From Vigna angularis (Eukaryota > Streptophyta > Magnoliopsida > Fabales > Fabaceae): a DNA stretch of 64,000 bases. Where the stretch lies: the NCBI RefSeq assembly GCF_016808095.1, contig NC_068974.1, positions 40,214,590 to 40,278,589 on the forward strand. Reading direction: 5' to 3'. The notes beneath the pieces were generated by a model. That model was not told the DNA's origin. It ran no database searches and was given only the letters and a program-made list of their open reading frames with translations. The first letter of the stretch is position 1. Every line of letters begins with the position of its first letter. Below are positions 12,972 through 25,812 of this stretch, in pieces. A program made the position numbers and the translations under genes.

Positions 12972-15900
12972 ATGAAGAGATTGAGGTCGAGCGATGATCT
13001 TCACTCGTACGGCGGCGAGAAGAATAGCAATGGTTGCAAGGATTCCAGTAATCTCAACCGTTCGTTTTCGTCGGCGCAGCGGAGTTTCTATTACAAGCCC
13101 GATAATGCGCGCAAGGGTTTGGTCTCATCTTCGTCGTCCCGGTACGAGAGGGATCGGGCAGTTGAGGAGGACCGGGAGGGCTCGAGGGTGGTTCGGAAGC
13201 GATCTGAGCACGATTTCGAGGGATTTGATCGGAGGAAAGGGTTCGATCGGTACAGAGAGAGTGATCGGAGTTTGATGCACCGGTCGGAGAGTTTCTGCAG
13301 CGGTGGGTCGCGGAGGGATCAGTTTCCGAAGGGTTTTCGGTCGGAGAGGGAGCGGTCGCGTAGGGAGGGGAGTGTGTCGTCTTGGCGGAGAGGGTTGAAG
13401 GATTTGGATGAAAGGGAGAGGGTGGTGCGTTCGCCCAAGGGTTTGAGGGATGTGAAGTCTCCGTCTTGGTCCAAGGATTCTGTTTCGGAGAGCGAGCAAT
13501 CTAAGAAGAGATCTTCTTCTCCCAGACCCTTCAGAGAGGGTAATTCCAACAAGTCTAAGTCTAAGTCTCCCACTTGGTCTAAGGATTCTGTTTCGGAGAG
13601 CGAGCAGTCCAAGAGTGTTGAGGTGAAGAAAGCTGAAGAGGAGTTATTGCAGCAGGTTCAGAGTGGGAGTAGTAGTGAGATGGAAGAAGGGGAGCTTGAA
13701 CCTGAGCCCCAAACGGAAATGGTTGCTCCTGCGAGTGAAGACTTGCCCCCATCTGTTACTTTGGAGACTGATGAGAGGCAAGTTCAGAAGAATGAATGCC
13801 ACACCAATGATGATGACAATGATGCTTTGATGGATGAGAGACAGGAGTTGTCGACTAAGGAAGAGGTGAAACCTAATGAGGAGGTTGGTTTTGAGGTTAA
13901 GGATGCAGAGAAAGAGGCTGATGAGATGCCGGATGTCCAGGAGGATCCGACTGAGAAAATGGCTGTTACTGAAGCTGAACTTGGTTCTGTGGGGAATGGT
14001 GATGACGATAAAAAAGAGCAGTGTTTGGAAGTCGGTGCTGGGTGCGAGGAGGAAACAAAGAAGGGTGGGGATGTGGAGAAGGAGAAGCTGGTGTTGAATG
14101 AAGTCGAGTCTAAAGAGGACAAGGATGTAGATCTCGGAACCGGCACGGATGTTGTCAAACCTGAGTTAAATGACGGAGTGTCAACAGAAAATGAAGTCCC
14201 CAAGGAAGTGGACAGAGAATTGACGATGGAGGGTGTGGCCAACAAGGTGAAGGATAAGGGGAAAGGAATTTCTGTTGCCCTTGCACCTCCTACTGATGTT
14301 GCTCATTCTTCGGATGATGGCTTGTGGATGGAGAGAGGATCGATGGACCTCCCAACGTGTTCTGTTGATGTTATAGAAGGTCCAAGCACAAGGGGATTTG
14401 AGTTGTTCTCCAGATCTCCTGTTAGGAAAGTGGAGAAAGTGGACCACTCGGTTCTCAACAAGCAGAAGTATGACTTGGAGCAGCTTGATCTTACTCTTAG
14501 CTTGCCAAATGTTTTGTTACCTATTGGTGCTCATGAGACTGGAGCTCATGAAACAACATCACAAGCCCCTGGATCCCCCTCTCAAGCACGGAGTGTGCAG
14601 TCTTTAAGTAATACATTTTGCACCAACTCAGATGGTTTTCCTGCATCAATGTCCCTTTCAGGTTCCCAATCATTTTATCATAATCCAAGCTGTTCGTTGA
14701 CAAAGAACTCAGTGGACTATGAACAGTCAGTTGGCAGTCGCCCTTTGTTCCAGGGAATAGATCAAGTTTCCCAGGGGTGTTGGCAAGGTCAGTCTCAGAG
14801 TGATCCCAAACAGAAAGAAGTTCCGTTTGGTCAAAGAACCTTGGTTAATGGAAATGGCTCTCTTTTCCAGTCTCAGGCATCATGGGGTGTTTTAGACAGT
14901 CAAGCTGTGAAGGGTCAACCTTCCAGAGTTCTAGAAGGAAGTTCAAAAGTTGCTGGTGGACTTGATAGGCAATTGAGTTTTCACAAGCAGTTTTCAGGGC
15001 AGTCAAGACGCCATGATGATGTCAGATCTCCGCCACAGAGTGTTGGGTCTCATGATATTGGATCAAATTACAGCTTTGAGAAAAAGAGGGAGGTTAGAGA
15101 CAGGAGTAGTGGTAGTCTGTATCGAACTACCAGCCAGAAGGAACAAGAACAACTTTCGATGGGTGGAGCTGATTTTGTTGAGACAATCATTGCAAGAATT
15201 GTTTCTGAACCTGTTCATGCAATGTCCAGAAAATTTCATGAAATGACAGGACAGTCCATAGCATGTCTGAAGGAGGGTATTCGTGAAATCATGCTCAATG
15301 CTGATAAGCACGGGCAGATACTTGCTTTCCAAAAAGTTCTTCAGAACAGGTCTGATGTAATCTTGGATGTTCTATTGAAGTGCCATCGAGTGCAACTGGA
15401 AATTTTGGTTGCTTTGAAAACTGGTTTAACTCATTTCCTCCACCTAGACAGCAGCATTTCGTCTTCTGAGTTGGCTCAAATTTTTCTGAACTCAAGGTGT
15501 AAGAATCTTTCATGTCGAAGTCAGTTACCTGTAGATGAATGTGATTGCAAGGTTTGTGCGCAGAAGAATGGTTTTTGCAGGGAATGTATGTGCCTTGTGT
15601 GTTCTAAGTTTGACAATGCCTCAAATACATGTAGCTGGGTGGGATGTGATGTTTGCCTTCATTGGTGCCATACTGACTGTGGATTACGGGAATCTTATAT
15701 TAGAAATGGGCATGGGACAAAAGGGATGGCTGAAATGCAGTTTCACTGCATTGCTTGTGACCATCCTTCTGAGATGTTTGGCTTTGTCAAGGAGGTGTTT
15801 CATAATTTTGCAAAAGAATGGTCTGTTGAAGCCCTTTGCAGAGAGCTTGAATATGTGAAGAGAATATTTTCTGGCAGCAAGGATATGAGAGGGAGACAGT

Positions 15901-17328
15901 TGCATGAAATTGCAGAGCAAATGCTGCCGAGGCTGGCAAATAAGTCTAATCTTCCTGAGGTTTTGAGGCACATCATGTCTTTCCTTTCGGGTAAGACAAA
16001 TTTTTTCCATGATTACACACTTGTCTGTTCTGTTTTATTTCTGTAGGCTAAATTTTGCTGTATGTAAAATGTTCGCATTAAGCTCTCATTCATGTACATG
16101 GAAAATTATTTGATGAGCGAACTGCTTGTGCTAACTTGCAGTTAACTAGTAGTAATTTAGGAAATCTGATATTGATTACACGTGAATCAAGATACTCAGA
16201 CTTTCCAGACTTTGTTCCGAATTGTTTGTGTTAAATTTTTCGAATCAATGCTGAAGGACTTGTCACCTGTACTCCAATTTCTATAATAATTAAAACTAGG
16301 ATAAATAATATGAAGCATTACTTTCTTTGCATTATTGAATGAAATATTTATTGTTACTGAAAGTCATCCTTTCTATCGGAATGACAGTGATGAAAATATT
16401 TTAATTGTGAGATTTTGAATACTTTTGACTAAAACAATCTTACGTTATTAAATTTTATTTATGTACAAGTAAAAGATTCTAAGTATGAGTAGTTTATTTT
16501 TGCTGCAGCAAGTCATGGTGTTTAACCTGGTATGTTTGGAATTTGCGGAAATCATTTTGTACTGAATGTAAAACCTGGGAAAATGTGATGGTGTTATAGA
16601 TATGAGATCTGTGCAAAATTTAAGATAAGATATTACAGATATTGGGTCATGCTATTTCCTAAATTTTATTTTGTTGAGCATTGATTTTCTTTTGAGGTTT
16701 TGCGTAACTAGTTTTTGTGTAAGGTGAACTGTAAGGGCGTGTATTTAAATGTGATATGGTCATTGCAGATGGTGATTCTTCCAAATTAGCCATGACAGCA
16801 AACTTTCCTGGGAAGGAGCAGATTAAAGAAAACAATGGAGTAGCAGGGCCTAGCCAGGAAGCAGCAGCTTGGATGAAGTCTATTTATTCAGAAAAACCAC
16901 CTCTGTTAGAAAGGCCTGTGAATATCCTTCCTACCTTTGACCAGAATGATAAAAGAACACTTGCGCAAGAGTTGCAGATGAGTAGCATCCAGAAGGACTA
17001 CTGTTTTGACGAATTGGAGAGTGTAGTAAAAGTTAAACAGGCAGAGGCTAAAATGTTTCAATCACGTGCTGATGATGCTAGAAGAGAAGCTGAAGGGTTG
17101 AAGCGCATTGCCCTTGCAAAGAATGAGAAAATTGAGGAAGAATATGCCAATCGAATTGCCAAGTTGCGATTGACTGAGACTGATGAAATTCGTAAACAAA
17201 AATTGGAAGAAGCCCAAGCATTAGAGAGGGCACATATGGAGTATTTAAACATGAAAAGGAGAATGGAGACAGACATTAAAGATCTGTTATCCAAAATGGA
17301 AGCTACTAAGATGAGCCTTGCCATGTGA
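12972..17328 (+). CDS. OBE4: OBERON4/TITANIA2-like PHD-finger protein
   Basis: Two coding exons, 12972-15990 and 16769-17328, join in phase to give 1192 residues (Arabidopsis OBE4 has about 1160). The start is the ATG at 12972; the frame is open a little further upstream but without another ATG. In order: MKRLRSSDDL at the start, typical of OBE4; a long disordered Arg/Ser-rich region with a repeated WSKDSVSESEQSK motif (166-178 and 202-214); a Glu/Asp/Lys-rich region (about 215-430); an EAR-type LDLTLSL motif (505-511); a conserved helical OBERON domain; an atypical PHD finger (Cys857 to Cys929, with Cys and His pairs) and the downstream FVKEVF/FAKEW block; and a C-terminal coiled coil (about 1080-1185). 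Known of the family: OBERON proteins act redundantly in the nucleus to set up root and shoot meristems, and the PHD binds histone tails. The intron 15991-16768 separates the OBERON/PHD part from the coiled coil. Confidence 0.93.
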
Positions 17329-18060
17329 TCAGATAAAAAAAAATCTAGAGTAGTACTTTCAGGTAAATGTATTATGCCCCATCCTGAAATTTGTAGGTTC
17401 TGATGCCACCATATTTGTGTGAGCTACTTTAGTCCTGATCCTTAGTTGTATCTATTTGTTGTTGTAGTTCATTTTGTTTTTAAGCTGCTAACCAAAACCT
17501 GTAGAGTCATCACAGCAGTTATTAGTCTTATGAAACAATATCAGTTATGAAAGCAAGTTAAATAGATTATCATCCAAATGCACTTACAACAATGTCTAGC
17601 ATGATGTAGATGGGTTTGCTGTACAGACTCTTTTATACTGAGTGTCAGCAAACGAGATTATGAAATTATAACATTGGTGACTATTGTACCTTCAATGTAC
17701 TCATCACTTCATTAATGTTGTATCTAGTCAAATGATGATTTCATGTTTATCCCTGCCCCAGGGCAAAACATCCCTTTCTGATGTTTCATGTTCATGGTAG
17801 TTGCGCAGGTCTTTTCTTAACCTGATAAAATTCAGTGCTTAATCAGTAGACAGGTACTTGTTTGGATACAGGTTACAATAAGTGCTTTTTGGAGTTTTTC
17901 TTATTTATTGGAAGTGTGATGTTTTTTTTTCAGCGGAGAAACTTTCAAAAGTTCTTTTAACATTGTATTCAAACAGGTTCGTATCATCGTCCCAGCCGGC
18001 AATCCTGTTTGAGATTATGAAATTATTAGTCTTTTACAAGTTTACAATTGACGACTTACT
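17329..18060 (+). other. OBE4 3' region
   Basis: Non-coding sequence after the OBE4 stop, probably the 3' UTR to about 17550. It ends with a small terminal-inverted-repeat element (listed separately). Confidence 0.5.
17857..17980. mobile_element. Small TIR element (MITE-like), copy 1
   Basis: The left end reads ttgtttggatac and the right end gtattcaaacag, an imperfect inverted repeat about 125 bases apart. The inside is non-coding. A second copy with the same ends and similar interior lies in intron 2 of the coiled-coil gene (about 39317-39428). No clear target duplication was identified. Confidence 0.45.
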
Positions 18061-21000
18061 ATGGTTATTAAACAAATAATTTTTTATATTTGAAAAAAAG
18101 AAGATAAGGAAAATTTACATCTAGGGATTATATTGGTTATTAAAAAAACTGAATTTTTGTATTTTTGGAAAAGATAATGAAAGATAAAATTAATGAATGA
18201 AGATGATTTTAAAAATTGAGTATTAACCTTTTATTATTTCCATCCTGTAAATTCTATGTTAACAAAAGGAGGAAAAAGAATCAGGAATAGTTCTCTGGAA
18301 ATTCCTAGTTTTAATACAATTAATCGTTTATTTAGTGACAATTATATTCGATTGACCGTGAATAAAAATGTGAAATTTAAATTAAACTATGGATTCTATC
18401 TTATCATAAAGTTAAATATCTGCTACTTTGTTTTATCTTTCGACAGATTGAATTGCTTTATAAGATTTTCAGGTTGACAAAACGCAGTAGTTGTTGAAAA
18501 ACTTCTATTTAAATAAACTTTTTTGTAATTGTTTTATTTATTTATATTTTTAAAGTATCATCGAGAAATTTATCCTAATAAGCTCGTTCTTGTTTTAAGC
18601 ATTTTAACGAAGATGGATTTTCTTTATGATATTTTAAATTGATTCTCCACTCATTATTTTTCTACGCATCTGAAACAGAAATAAACATTACACTAATAAT
18701 ATTTTAAGTGTGATATTTTAAAGATACATTTTGTTCTGTAAATACAAAAGAAGGTTCACAAACATGTTCAAACTTTTCAAAAACTTGATATATTTCTCTT
18801 TAGTTTTTAGAAAGAAAGATTTCCCCAACTAAAATACAACAAAGTCCACAAAAGAAGACCAAAGAATGAAATAAAACTTTCTTATTCACCTTCTCCACGC
18901 AACCGTCCACGCTAGATGTTAAGTTTGTGGACAAGAATTTAGGGTTTATTAAAATTATTCCTATCATATCTAATACTCTTACCTTACTTCAAAAGTATAA
19001 CCAAATACATGTTTCAAAATAGAAAATATTTTAAATATATAATAATTATTTTTAAAATAAAAAAATTATATTATATTTGATTCCGACTCCTAAACATGTA
19101 AAACTATTAAATATGATAAGAACAAAAATATTTTTTTTATAATTATAATACTCATTTTGATTTACATATTAGCATATATTCCATAATTATATTCAGGTAT
19201 TCTAATTTTGTGTGAAAAATTATTGTAATAGGTAAATGTTGAGGAAAATAAGTTTACGGGTTGAATCAATTGAATTTATGGAAGTAGGATTTAATGTTTT
19301 AGTTAAAATACAAATGGCAAAAAATTGATTGTACTTTGTAAGAATTGAAAATTGCCATAATAGTTAAATTAAAAAAATATATTTAAAAACTATGAATATA
19401 TATCAGTACAAAACAAATATAATTATCATCTTTAAAAGTAATTAAATAATGATAATGCCTTAAAAATATTTTTGATTTGAATTTACAATACTTCTTCAAC
19501 TATTTTTAGTATACTCGAAACACGGTTTAATTGATTACAAAGATTCTAAAAATCTAAATTCATATGGAAGTGAAGATAATGAGAGAGTTTCGATAAAAAA
19601 AAAACATATATCTTATTTATTTTAATTTTAAATTACGAATACATTTTTCAACCAATACGAGTATAGATCAGTTATGATAAGAGACTTTTCATTGTAAAAT
19701 GTTGTTCATAATGAAATTAACATCGACAAAACCAATTTTTCTTTTCATAATTTCCCCCATAATTAAAAAAAGGAATAATTTTATTTGTCTTCTTAATAAT
19801 TACAAGCAAAAATAAAATAAAATAAATGATATAAACAGAACACAGAGGTTTCGTGAGAAGCCACCTTCACCCTCCTTAAATGCCAAACACGTGCAAAAAT
19901 TAATTAATATTCACGAGTGTCATTAATTAAATTATTTATGAGAAGGAGATAATACAATTTTTTAAACCACTTTTTTAATTAAATTTTTTATAAAACTTTT
20001 TTTTTACTAAATAGAGATGGAGAAGGATAAGTTATTGATTTTTTAAATAAATTTAATCAATAGAAAATATAAAATGTGTAAAAAAAATGTGTTCATAACA
20101 TTTTTCAGAATTATCTTATACATTTATTTTGAAAAATTGAATATCAAAACCTTTTTTCCTCTATTTTTCTTCTTTACTATATATATAACTTAATTTTTAT
20201 GTATATTTAGATGTAATATATTATTTATTAATAGGTTGTCAGATTCACGATACTGTGTAAGTCTTTCTCTGAACTACTATATATAAAAAATAACTGGCTT
20301 TTAAACACAATTTAAGAACATTATCTAAATAATAACATAAGGATATTATTTTAAAATTGCATGAGAATTGTCTTTCAGTGGGAAGAAATGGCATTATACG
20401 ATATTAAAATAAAAACATTATAGGATAATACAAAAGTAAAAATGGTAAAAATATATTTTTAATAATTTGATTTTATATGAGATAATATTAAATAAAAGTG
20501 CATTTTTTAGGAAATAAAAGTAGCATTTTATTAATTAATTAATAAAATTTAAAATTACCTTAATTAATTGATAAAAGAGATGCATGTGGTGGTGCCGTGG
20601 TACCTTAATTTGCAATGATTAAAATAATAATTCTTAGGGCCAAACTTAATGTCATATAATATTTATATTCGTATATTACTCTCTTCAAAATTTAAAAGAA
20701 AAACACTAAATTAAACCAAGAATATTAAAGTAATATTGAACTGTATAAAGATGTTGAATATTTTATTTAATAAACAAAAATATTATTAATGAAATTCAGA
20801 ATTATTCAGAGGACTGCAGGAATGCCCATGTTAGTATTTTTAATATATTATTAACATACTAGAGTGCTTGGTCATGAAAATAAAATTTATTACAAAAATA
20901 AAATTTCTTAGTACTTATTTCAGTAATTAAAACATTCAATAAATTTTGCTAAATGTTTTTTGTTTTTTACTTTTTTGATACACTTTCAAATCCAATTTTA

Positions 21001-21500
21001 ACTACATTCCATTGGCATCTTCTTCAATATTTTAAATTACATTATTGGTTTAATTAAATTTCAACTTATTTGTAAATTGAGTTATTATTTGTTTTTTCTG
21101 GTTTATTAAAAATACTAAAAATATTTATATTTTTCAATCGAGTATTAATGTTTAATTCTTTCGTTAATTAAGTGACATGATTATCTATTATAATAAAAAT
21201 AGAAATCAATATGATTATTTCTTTATTCAACACATTTTCAATAAAAATAATCTGTTTTGTTACATTAATTAACTGCACTACCATTCTTATATTAACCACA
21301 TGCAAATTTCTTAATATGTAGATATATATAAACAATATGATCGAGTAAGAAATCAACCATGTTACCCAATTAACAAAAGAAAAATTAAATAATAAAAGTT
21401 CAACTGAAAAATATAAAAAATTTAAGTATTCAGTAAAGTAAGAAAATTTAACAGGTAATTAAATTAATAGAAAATATTCAAAATTAGGAGTGTCTTGAAA
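18060..21500. other. Long AT-rich gene-free stretch
   Basis: No coding frame, RNA gene or complete mobile element is recognised. The sequence is AT-rich with poly-A and poly-T runs. Short frames at 18256-18477 and 21168-21356 are low-complexity and not supported. Confidence 0.6.
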
Positions 21501-21719
21501 ACTTGATTAAGCTTCTATTTTATATGACAAAACAAACTTGCAACTCACTGCACAGATTGAAAAAGCATGGAAAGAGGCGAATTGTTAGCAATGTGTGGTC
21601 TGCTGTTACACCATAAAAGGGAGTAGAGTTCCATCTTCTGATCTTGCACACTGAAACTCTTCTCTTCCTTACCAACACCACTTCTTGCACAGTCACATTT
21701 GCTTGTTTAGGTGCTGAGA

Positions 21720-23368
21720 ATGTCAGTGACATTCATATTCACACTTTCTGTTGCCATACTATCTGCTGCTTCAGCCTTTGCAGCAGTTCAACACAGGTCA
21801 CCAGAAGGTAATGTAATGCTCTCTGATTACAAAATTGTATCATATGTGCAACTGTGCTTTGATTCTTATACTGTCACGTGTTGTTGAAAGTTTCACACAT
21901 ACTAAAGATAAGATCAATTTAGAATATATAAGGGAGTGCAAAACTTATCTTAAAAGTCAGTTTTTTGGAGTTGAATTAGACTCAAAATCTACTTTTTAAC
22001 TTATAGTTTTCACATGTACTAACATTTTGTGCTTGTTTTTCTGTTTTCTGATAGTCTACTTGCAGAATGGTAACTTTGAGGAGAAACCAGACCCCAGATA
22101 CCTCAAGAAAACTAGACTCATTGGGAAATATGCTCTTCCAAAATGGGAGATCAATGGTCATGTTGAGTATGTGTCAGGAGGGCCACAACCTGGAGGCGTG
22201 TATTTCCCAGTTAGTGATGGAGTGCATGCTGTGAGGCTTGGAAATGAGGCTTCAATCTCACAAACTGTGAGGGTTAAGCCTGGGAAATGGTATGCTGTAA
22301 TTGTACGAGCATCAAGGACTTGTGCTCAAGATGAGATGTTAAGGATCTCAGTGCCTCCACACTCTGGAGATGTTCCTTTGCAGACCCTTTATAGCCTCAA
22401 TGGTGATGTTATTGCTTGGGGATTCAGGGCCATTTCTTCTGTTACAAAAGTGATTTTCCATAACCCTGGAATTCAAGAAGATCCTTCATGTGGTCCACTG
22501 TTGGATGCTGTTGCTATTGCTCGGTTCAACCCTCCAAAGCCTACAAGAGGTAATCAAACGTATCACATTACTTATATGATATTGATTGCTGGAAATCTAA
22601 ATGCGAGTTCAAGTCCCACGTTAGATGGAAATAGGAAAGTAGACTAGGTTTTGGACAGAGAGTGGTGTTAATCTCTTATATGGTTAAACTCATATTTTAT
22701 TGGTATTGTATCTTTCTCGATAAACCCAATCAGTTTGATGCATAAAAAAATTGATACAATTTTTAATTTGTGAATGTTCTTTATTTGGGAGTTGGTTTTG
22801 GTTATTGGGGTATCTAATAAGATTACATACAATTTGGTCTGTTGCAGATAATTTGGTTAAAAATGGTGGCTTTGAGGAGGGTCCATTCCCTATTTTCAAC
22901 TCTTCAAACGGTGTTCTGCTACCTCCCAAACAAGAAGATCTTGTGTCTCCACTACCTGGTTGGATGATTGAATCCATCAAAGCCGTGAAGTTCATAGACT
23001 CAAAGCATTTCAGTGTCCCACTTGGACATGGAGCAATAGAGCTTATCGCAGGCAGGGAAAGTGTCATTGCCCAAATTCTCAGAACAGATCCCAACAAAGT
23101 CTACAACATGAAGTTCGCAGTTGGAGACGCCAAAAATGCTTGTCATGGATCGATGATGGTTGAAGCATTTGCAGCAAAAGATACCCTCAAAGTTCCCTTC
23201 AAATCGGAAGGAAAAGGAAAATTCAAGACTGTGAGCTTCAAGTTCAGAGCAATTGAAAACAGAACCAGAATAACATTCTACAGCTCTTTCTACCATACAA
23301 GAATTCACGACTATGGATCTCTTTGTGGCCCTGTTATTGATCAAGTTATAGTGTCTCCTGTTGCCTAA
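21720..23368 (+). CDS. Secreted DUF642 cell-wall protein (BIIDXI/DGR-like)
   Basis: Three exons, 21720-21807, 22055-22549 and 22848-23368, join in phase to give 367 residues, the usual length for the family. Residues 1-22 form a signal peptide (hydrophobic core, Ala-rich cleavage region). Two tandem galactose-binding-like DUF642 domains follow: the first (about 30-193) with NGNFEE, GGPQPGG, HAVRLGN and SCGPLLD, the second (about 196-365) with NGGFEEGP, LPPKQED, PLPGW and LCGPVID. The Cys residues before GP are conserved in the family. Known: plant DUF642 proteins (BDX, DGR1, DGR2) sit in the apoplast, bind cell-wall polysaccharide, and influence pectin methylesterase activity, seed germination and development. 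The exact subfamily member was not assigned. All splice sites are GT-AG. Confidence 0.95.
22590..22700 (+). repeat. Fragment of a dispersed repeat in DUF642 intron 2
   Basis: The stretch with gagttcaagtcccacgtt followed by an AG-rich tail resembles a repeat tail seen widely in legume introns, often as ...agtcccacattgg.... The family and full borders cannot be set from one fragment. Confidence 0.3.
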
Positions 23369-25576
23369 GCACTGTTTCTGCCAAACATAGTAATAATTCA
23401 GATTTTGCATTGTATGTGGAGATGAAAAATATTGTACCAGTCTTGCGTCTGAATTTGTCCCTTCCTTTTCTTCCTGTAATACAAGTGAATGAGATCAAAA
23501 TCTATGTTCACCACAAACCTTGATAAAATAATGTTTTGGAGTTTGTATTTCCTCAAATAGGATACTTGCTTCTGACCAGTTGCATAGCTTTGTGTTGGAA
23601 ATGTAACTCAGATTAAGTAAAAATTAGAAAGTTGAATATATAAGAAAGAAGATGTATAAACTCATTGTATTTTTTATGTCGGATGTGATGTCAATTTTTT
23701 TATATGTTCTTCAAAAAAAAAGATCTCGTTAATGATATCAGAGTCAAAAGTTCATTTAATAACTGGTTTAAATGAGTACACTATGATTCTTGTATTTATA
23801 AATGTGTCTTATTTTTAATCAAAGGCAGAGTTTATATTACAACAGTTCATTCAAAACTTCCTAATTTGGCGTTCATTTGTTCAGTAACTTAGCTAAGAAT
23901 ACATGGATGTACAACGTTCTCTTTGAATATTTACCAGCTCATTTCCACCTAAAAAATAAGAATGAACCTCCCCAACTCTCAATCATAATCTCACATTATG
24001 ATTTCTGGCAACACTTTAGATGTTAATTGCTATTGGGGTGTTTCATTTTGTACTATGAACACAGCACAACAACTATAATATTTTCCTTTTCATGCATTCC
24101 TAAACTATCAAATGGGATCGCAGATGCATGTGCTAAGGCATCAATAACATGGAATTAGCATCAAACACCAGTGCTACAAATATTTTATTTTATGCACACT
24201 TCACAAAACATAAGACTCATCGTAAAGGAAGTACGGAAAGATCTTAAATGCGTACTTGTGACCAAGCATGTGAGCAAAGAAACACAAAGTTAGATCCAAG
24301 AAAGACATCTCATATTCTTGAATAGTTTAGATACAGTCAAATGAATATATGGATAGATAAATGAATCTATGTATTTATAAGTCATTCCCCATGTTCTGCT
24401 AATTAAAGAAGAACAAAAAAAGTAGAATTGCATGTGGAATTTGTCACCATGAACTGCACAGCGAGGTCTATATCAGGTTTCTCTGTGTCACTGCTAAAAT
24501 AATCCATCTGGTTTAATGTTTATTGATCAAGAGCTAACATAAAAAAAAAGGTGATGATTGAGTTAACATCAAACTAACTTGAACTATAATTGATACAGAA
24601 AGATATGGTACAAAGTGGGTCACATGAATAGTTACCATACCCCTAAAAAAGTAGGCAAATTTCAAATCTCATCATCACCCACATGAATTCGGGAAATGCA
24701 TCTAAAATTTTAACTGCAAAATCATATGCAGATACCTAAGCAAAGAGTAAACCGAATGAATCAAGAGCAGAACAAACTCTTGGTATGTTCTGCCAGCATT
24801 CCAAAATCTCATGAAACAATCAGAAATTTTCATATTCAGCTTCTTTTCATATGTCTCTACCTACATAACATAATCACTGGGATAGGCAATGATTTTGATC
24901 AGTACTTAATACTCAGTACACAAGAACATTTCAAAAGTTTACCAGTTGACAACAGATCTACTAAGGGAATGGTGTTCCATGAAAAAATCTAGTTAACTAT
25001 ATCACAAGCTATTTGTCGACAAAGAACAACAATCTTTCATTACACTCATAGTTGAGTACATGATCCAAACTTTCGGTGCCAACCCTCAAGCCGTTTAAAA
25101 ATAGGCGAGGGACAGCAACCAAAATTCACACCAGTTGGTAACCTTAACCAATTTGTGAATCGAACTAATTATCAAGGAAAGACACACTTGTTTCAGCTCA
25201 ATAAAATTGTTGTCCAAAACAAGGTCAGATAATTACAACGATGGTTGCAAAGCAGAGAAGCGAATCAAGTACCCAACTTCTGGGACTCAACTCAAACGGG
25301 TCAAATTTCAAGTTCTTTTCCCATGATCAACCGACACCGTAAGCAACCCGTTTCAAAGACTCAATTTTTCCACCATGTGCTCAGAAAATTCTTCAACCCA
25401 ACCTCAATCACGCACGACAGAACCCGTTTCATTCTTGAACCAGACCCTCCACTTTCCCACACCCCTTTTTGTGATTCCTCCTCTGCTCGAGTGTGGTAAA
25501 AGCAATAACGTGATGCGAGGGTGCCCACAAGGAAAAATTCGAAATTTCGATGCCTGCATAGCTTAAAGTGAAGCAT
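23369..25576. other. Intergenic DNA between DUF642 gene and DVL gene
   Basis: It starts with the DUF642 3' UTR (to about 23540). The right part, from about 25000, is less AT-rich and is probably the 3' UTR of the minus-strand DVL gene. Overlapping frames on both strands at 25245-25576 are not supported by any family resemblance. No RNA gene is seen. Confidence 0.55.
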
Positions 25577-25720
25577 CTAATCGGAGATAGCATGGTCGTG
25601 CCAGCAGAGGAGCATGGCTATGCAGCGTCCGAATATGTAGAAGCGCGTTTTCTGCTGCTTCGCCACCATATAGCACCGTTTTCGAAGGCTCGTTTTCCGG
25701 CAAGGTTGAGAGAGAGGCAT
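25577..25720 (-). CDS. DVL/ROTUNDIFOLIA-like small polypeptide
   Basis: A single-exon minus-strand frame. From the ATG at 25720 it gives 47 residues, close to the size of DVL1 and its relatives. The frame is open to an upstream ATG at 25792 (71 residues), but a TATAAAA box at 25810-25804 would put the transcription start near 25775-25780, past that ATG, so I prefer 25720. The RTFL domain fills most of the protein: a basic stretch (RKTSLRKRC), then QKTRFYIFGRCIAMLLCW and a short acidic/His tail. Known of the family: DVL/RTFL peptides are plasma-membrane-associated, act as signalling micropeptides limiting cell proliferation, and change leaf and fruit shape when overexpressed. The usual domain reads RFYI-RRC, so Gly in place of the first Arg is a small oddity. 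Confidence 0.88.
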   Translation of the reverse strand: MPLSQPCRKTSLRKRCYMVAKQQKTRFYIFGRCIAMLLCWHDHAISD

Positions 25721-25803
25721 GGCTAGGTACGATGAATGAATGAAACTACTGGTGTTCGCACTTTGCAGGGAATGCCACATTAACATAACCATCTCTTACT
25801 TGG

Positions 25804-25810
25804 TTTTATA
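25804..25810 (-). promoter_or_regulatory. TATA box of the DVL/RTFL gene
   Basis: TATAAAA on the minus strand, about 85 bases before the preferred start codon at 25720. It lies only 12 bases from the first possible ATG (25792), which argues against that start. Confidence 0.55.
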
Positions 25811-25812
25811 GA

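Noticed and set aside
13125..13499. Minus-strand frames inside the OBE4 exon
   Set aside because: They are antisense shadows of a long, well-supported coding exon.
25245..25499. 84-residue plus-strand frame and the overlapping minus frame 25361-25576
   Set aside because: No recognisable motif. The stretch fits the 3' UTR of the DVL/RTFL gene better.
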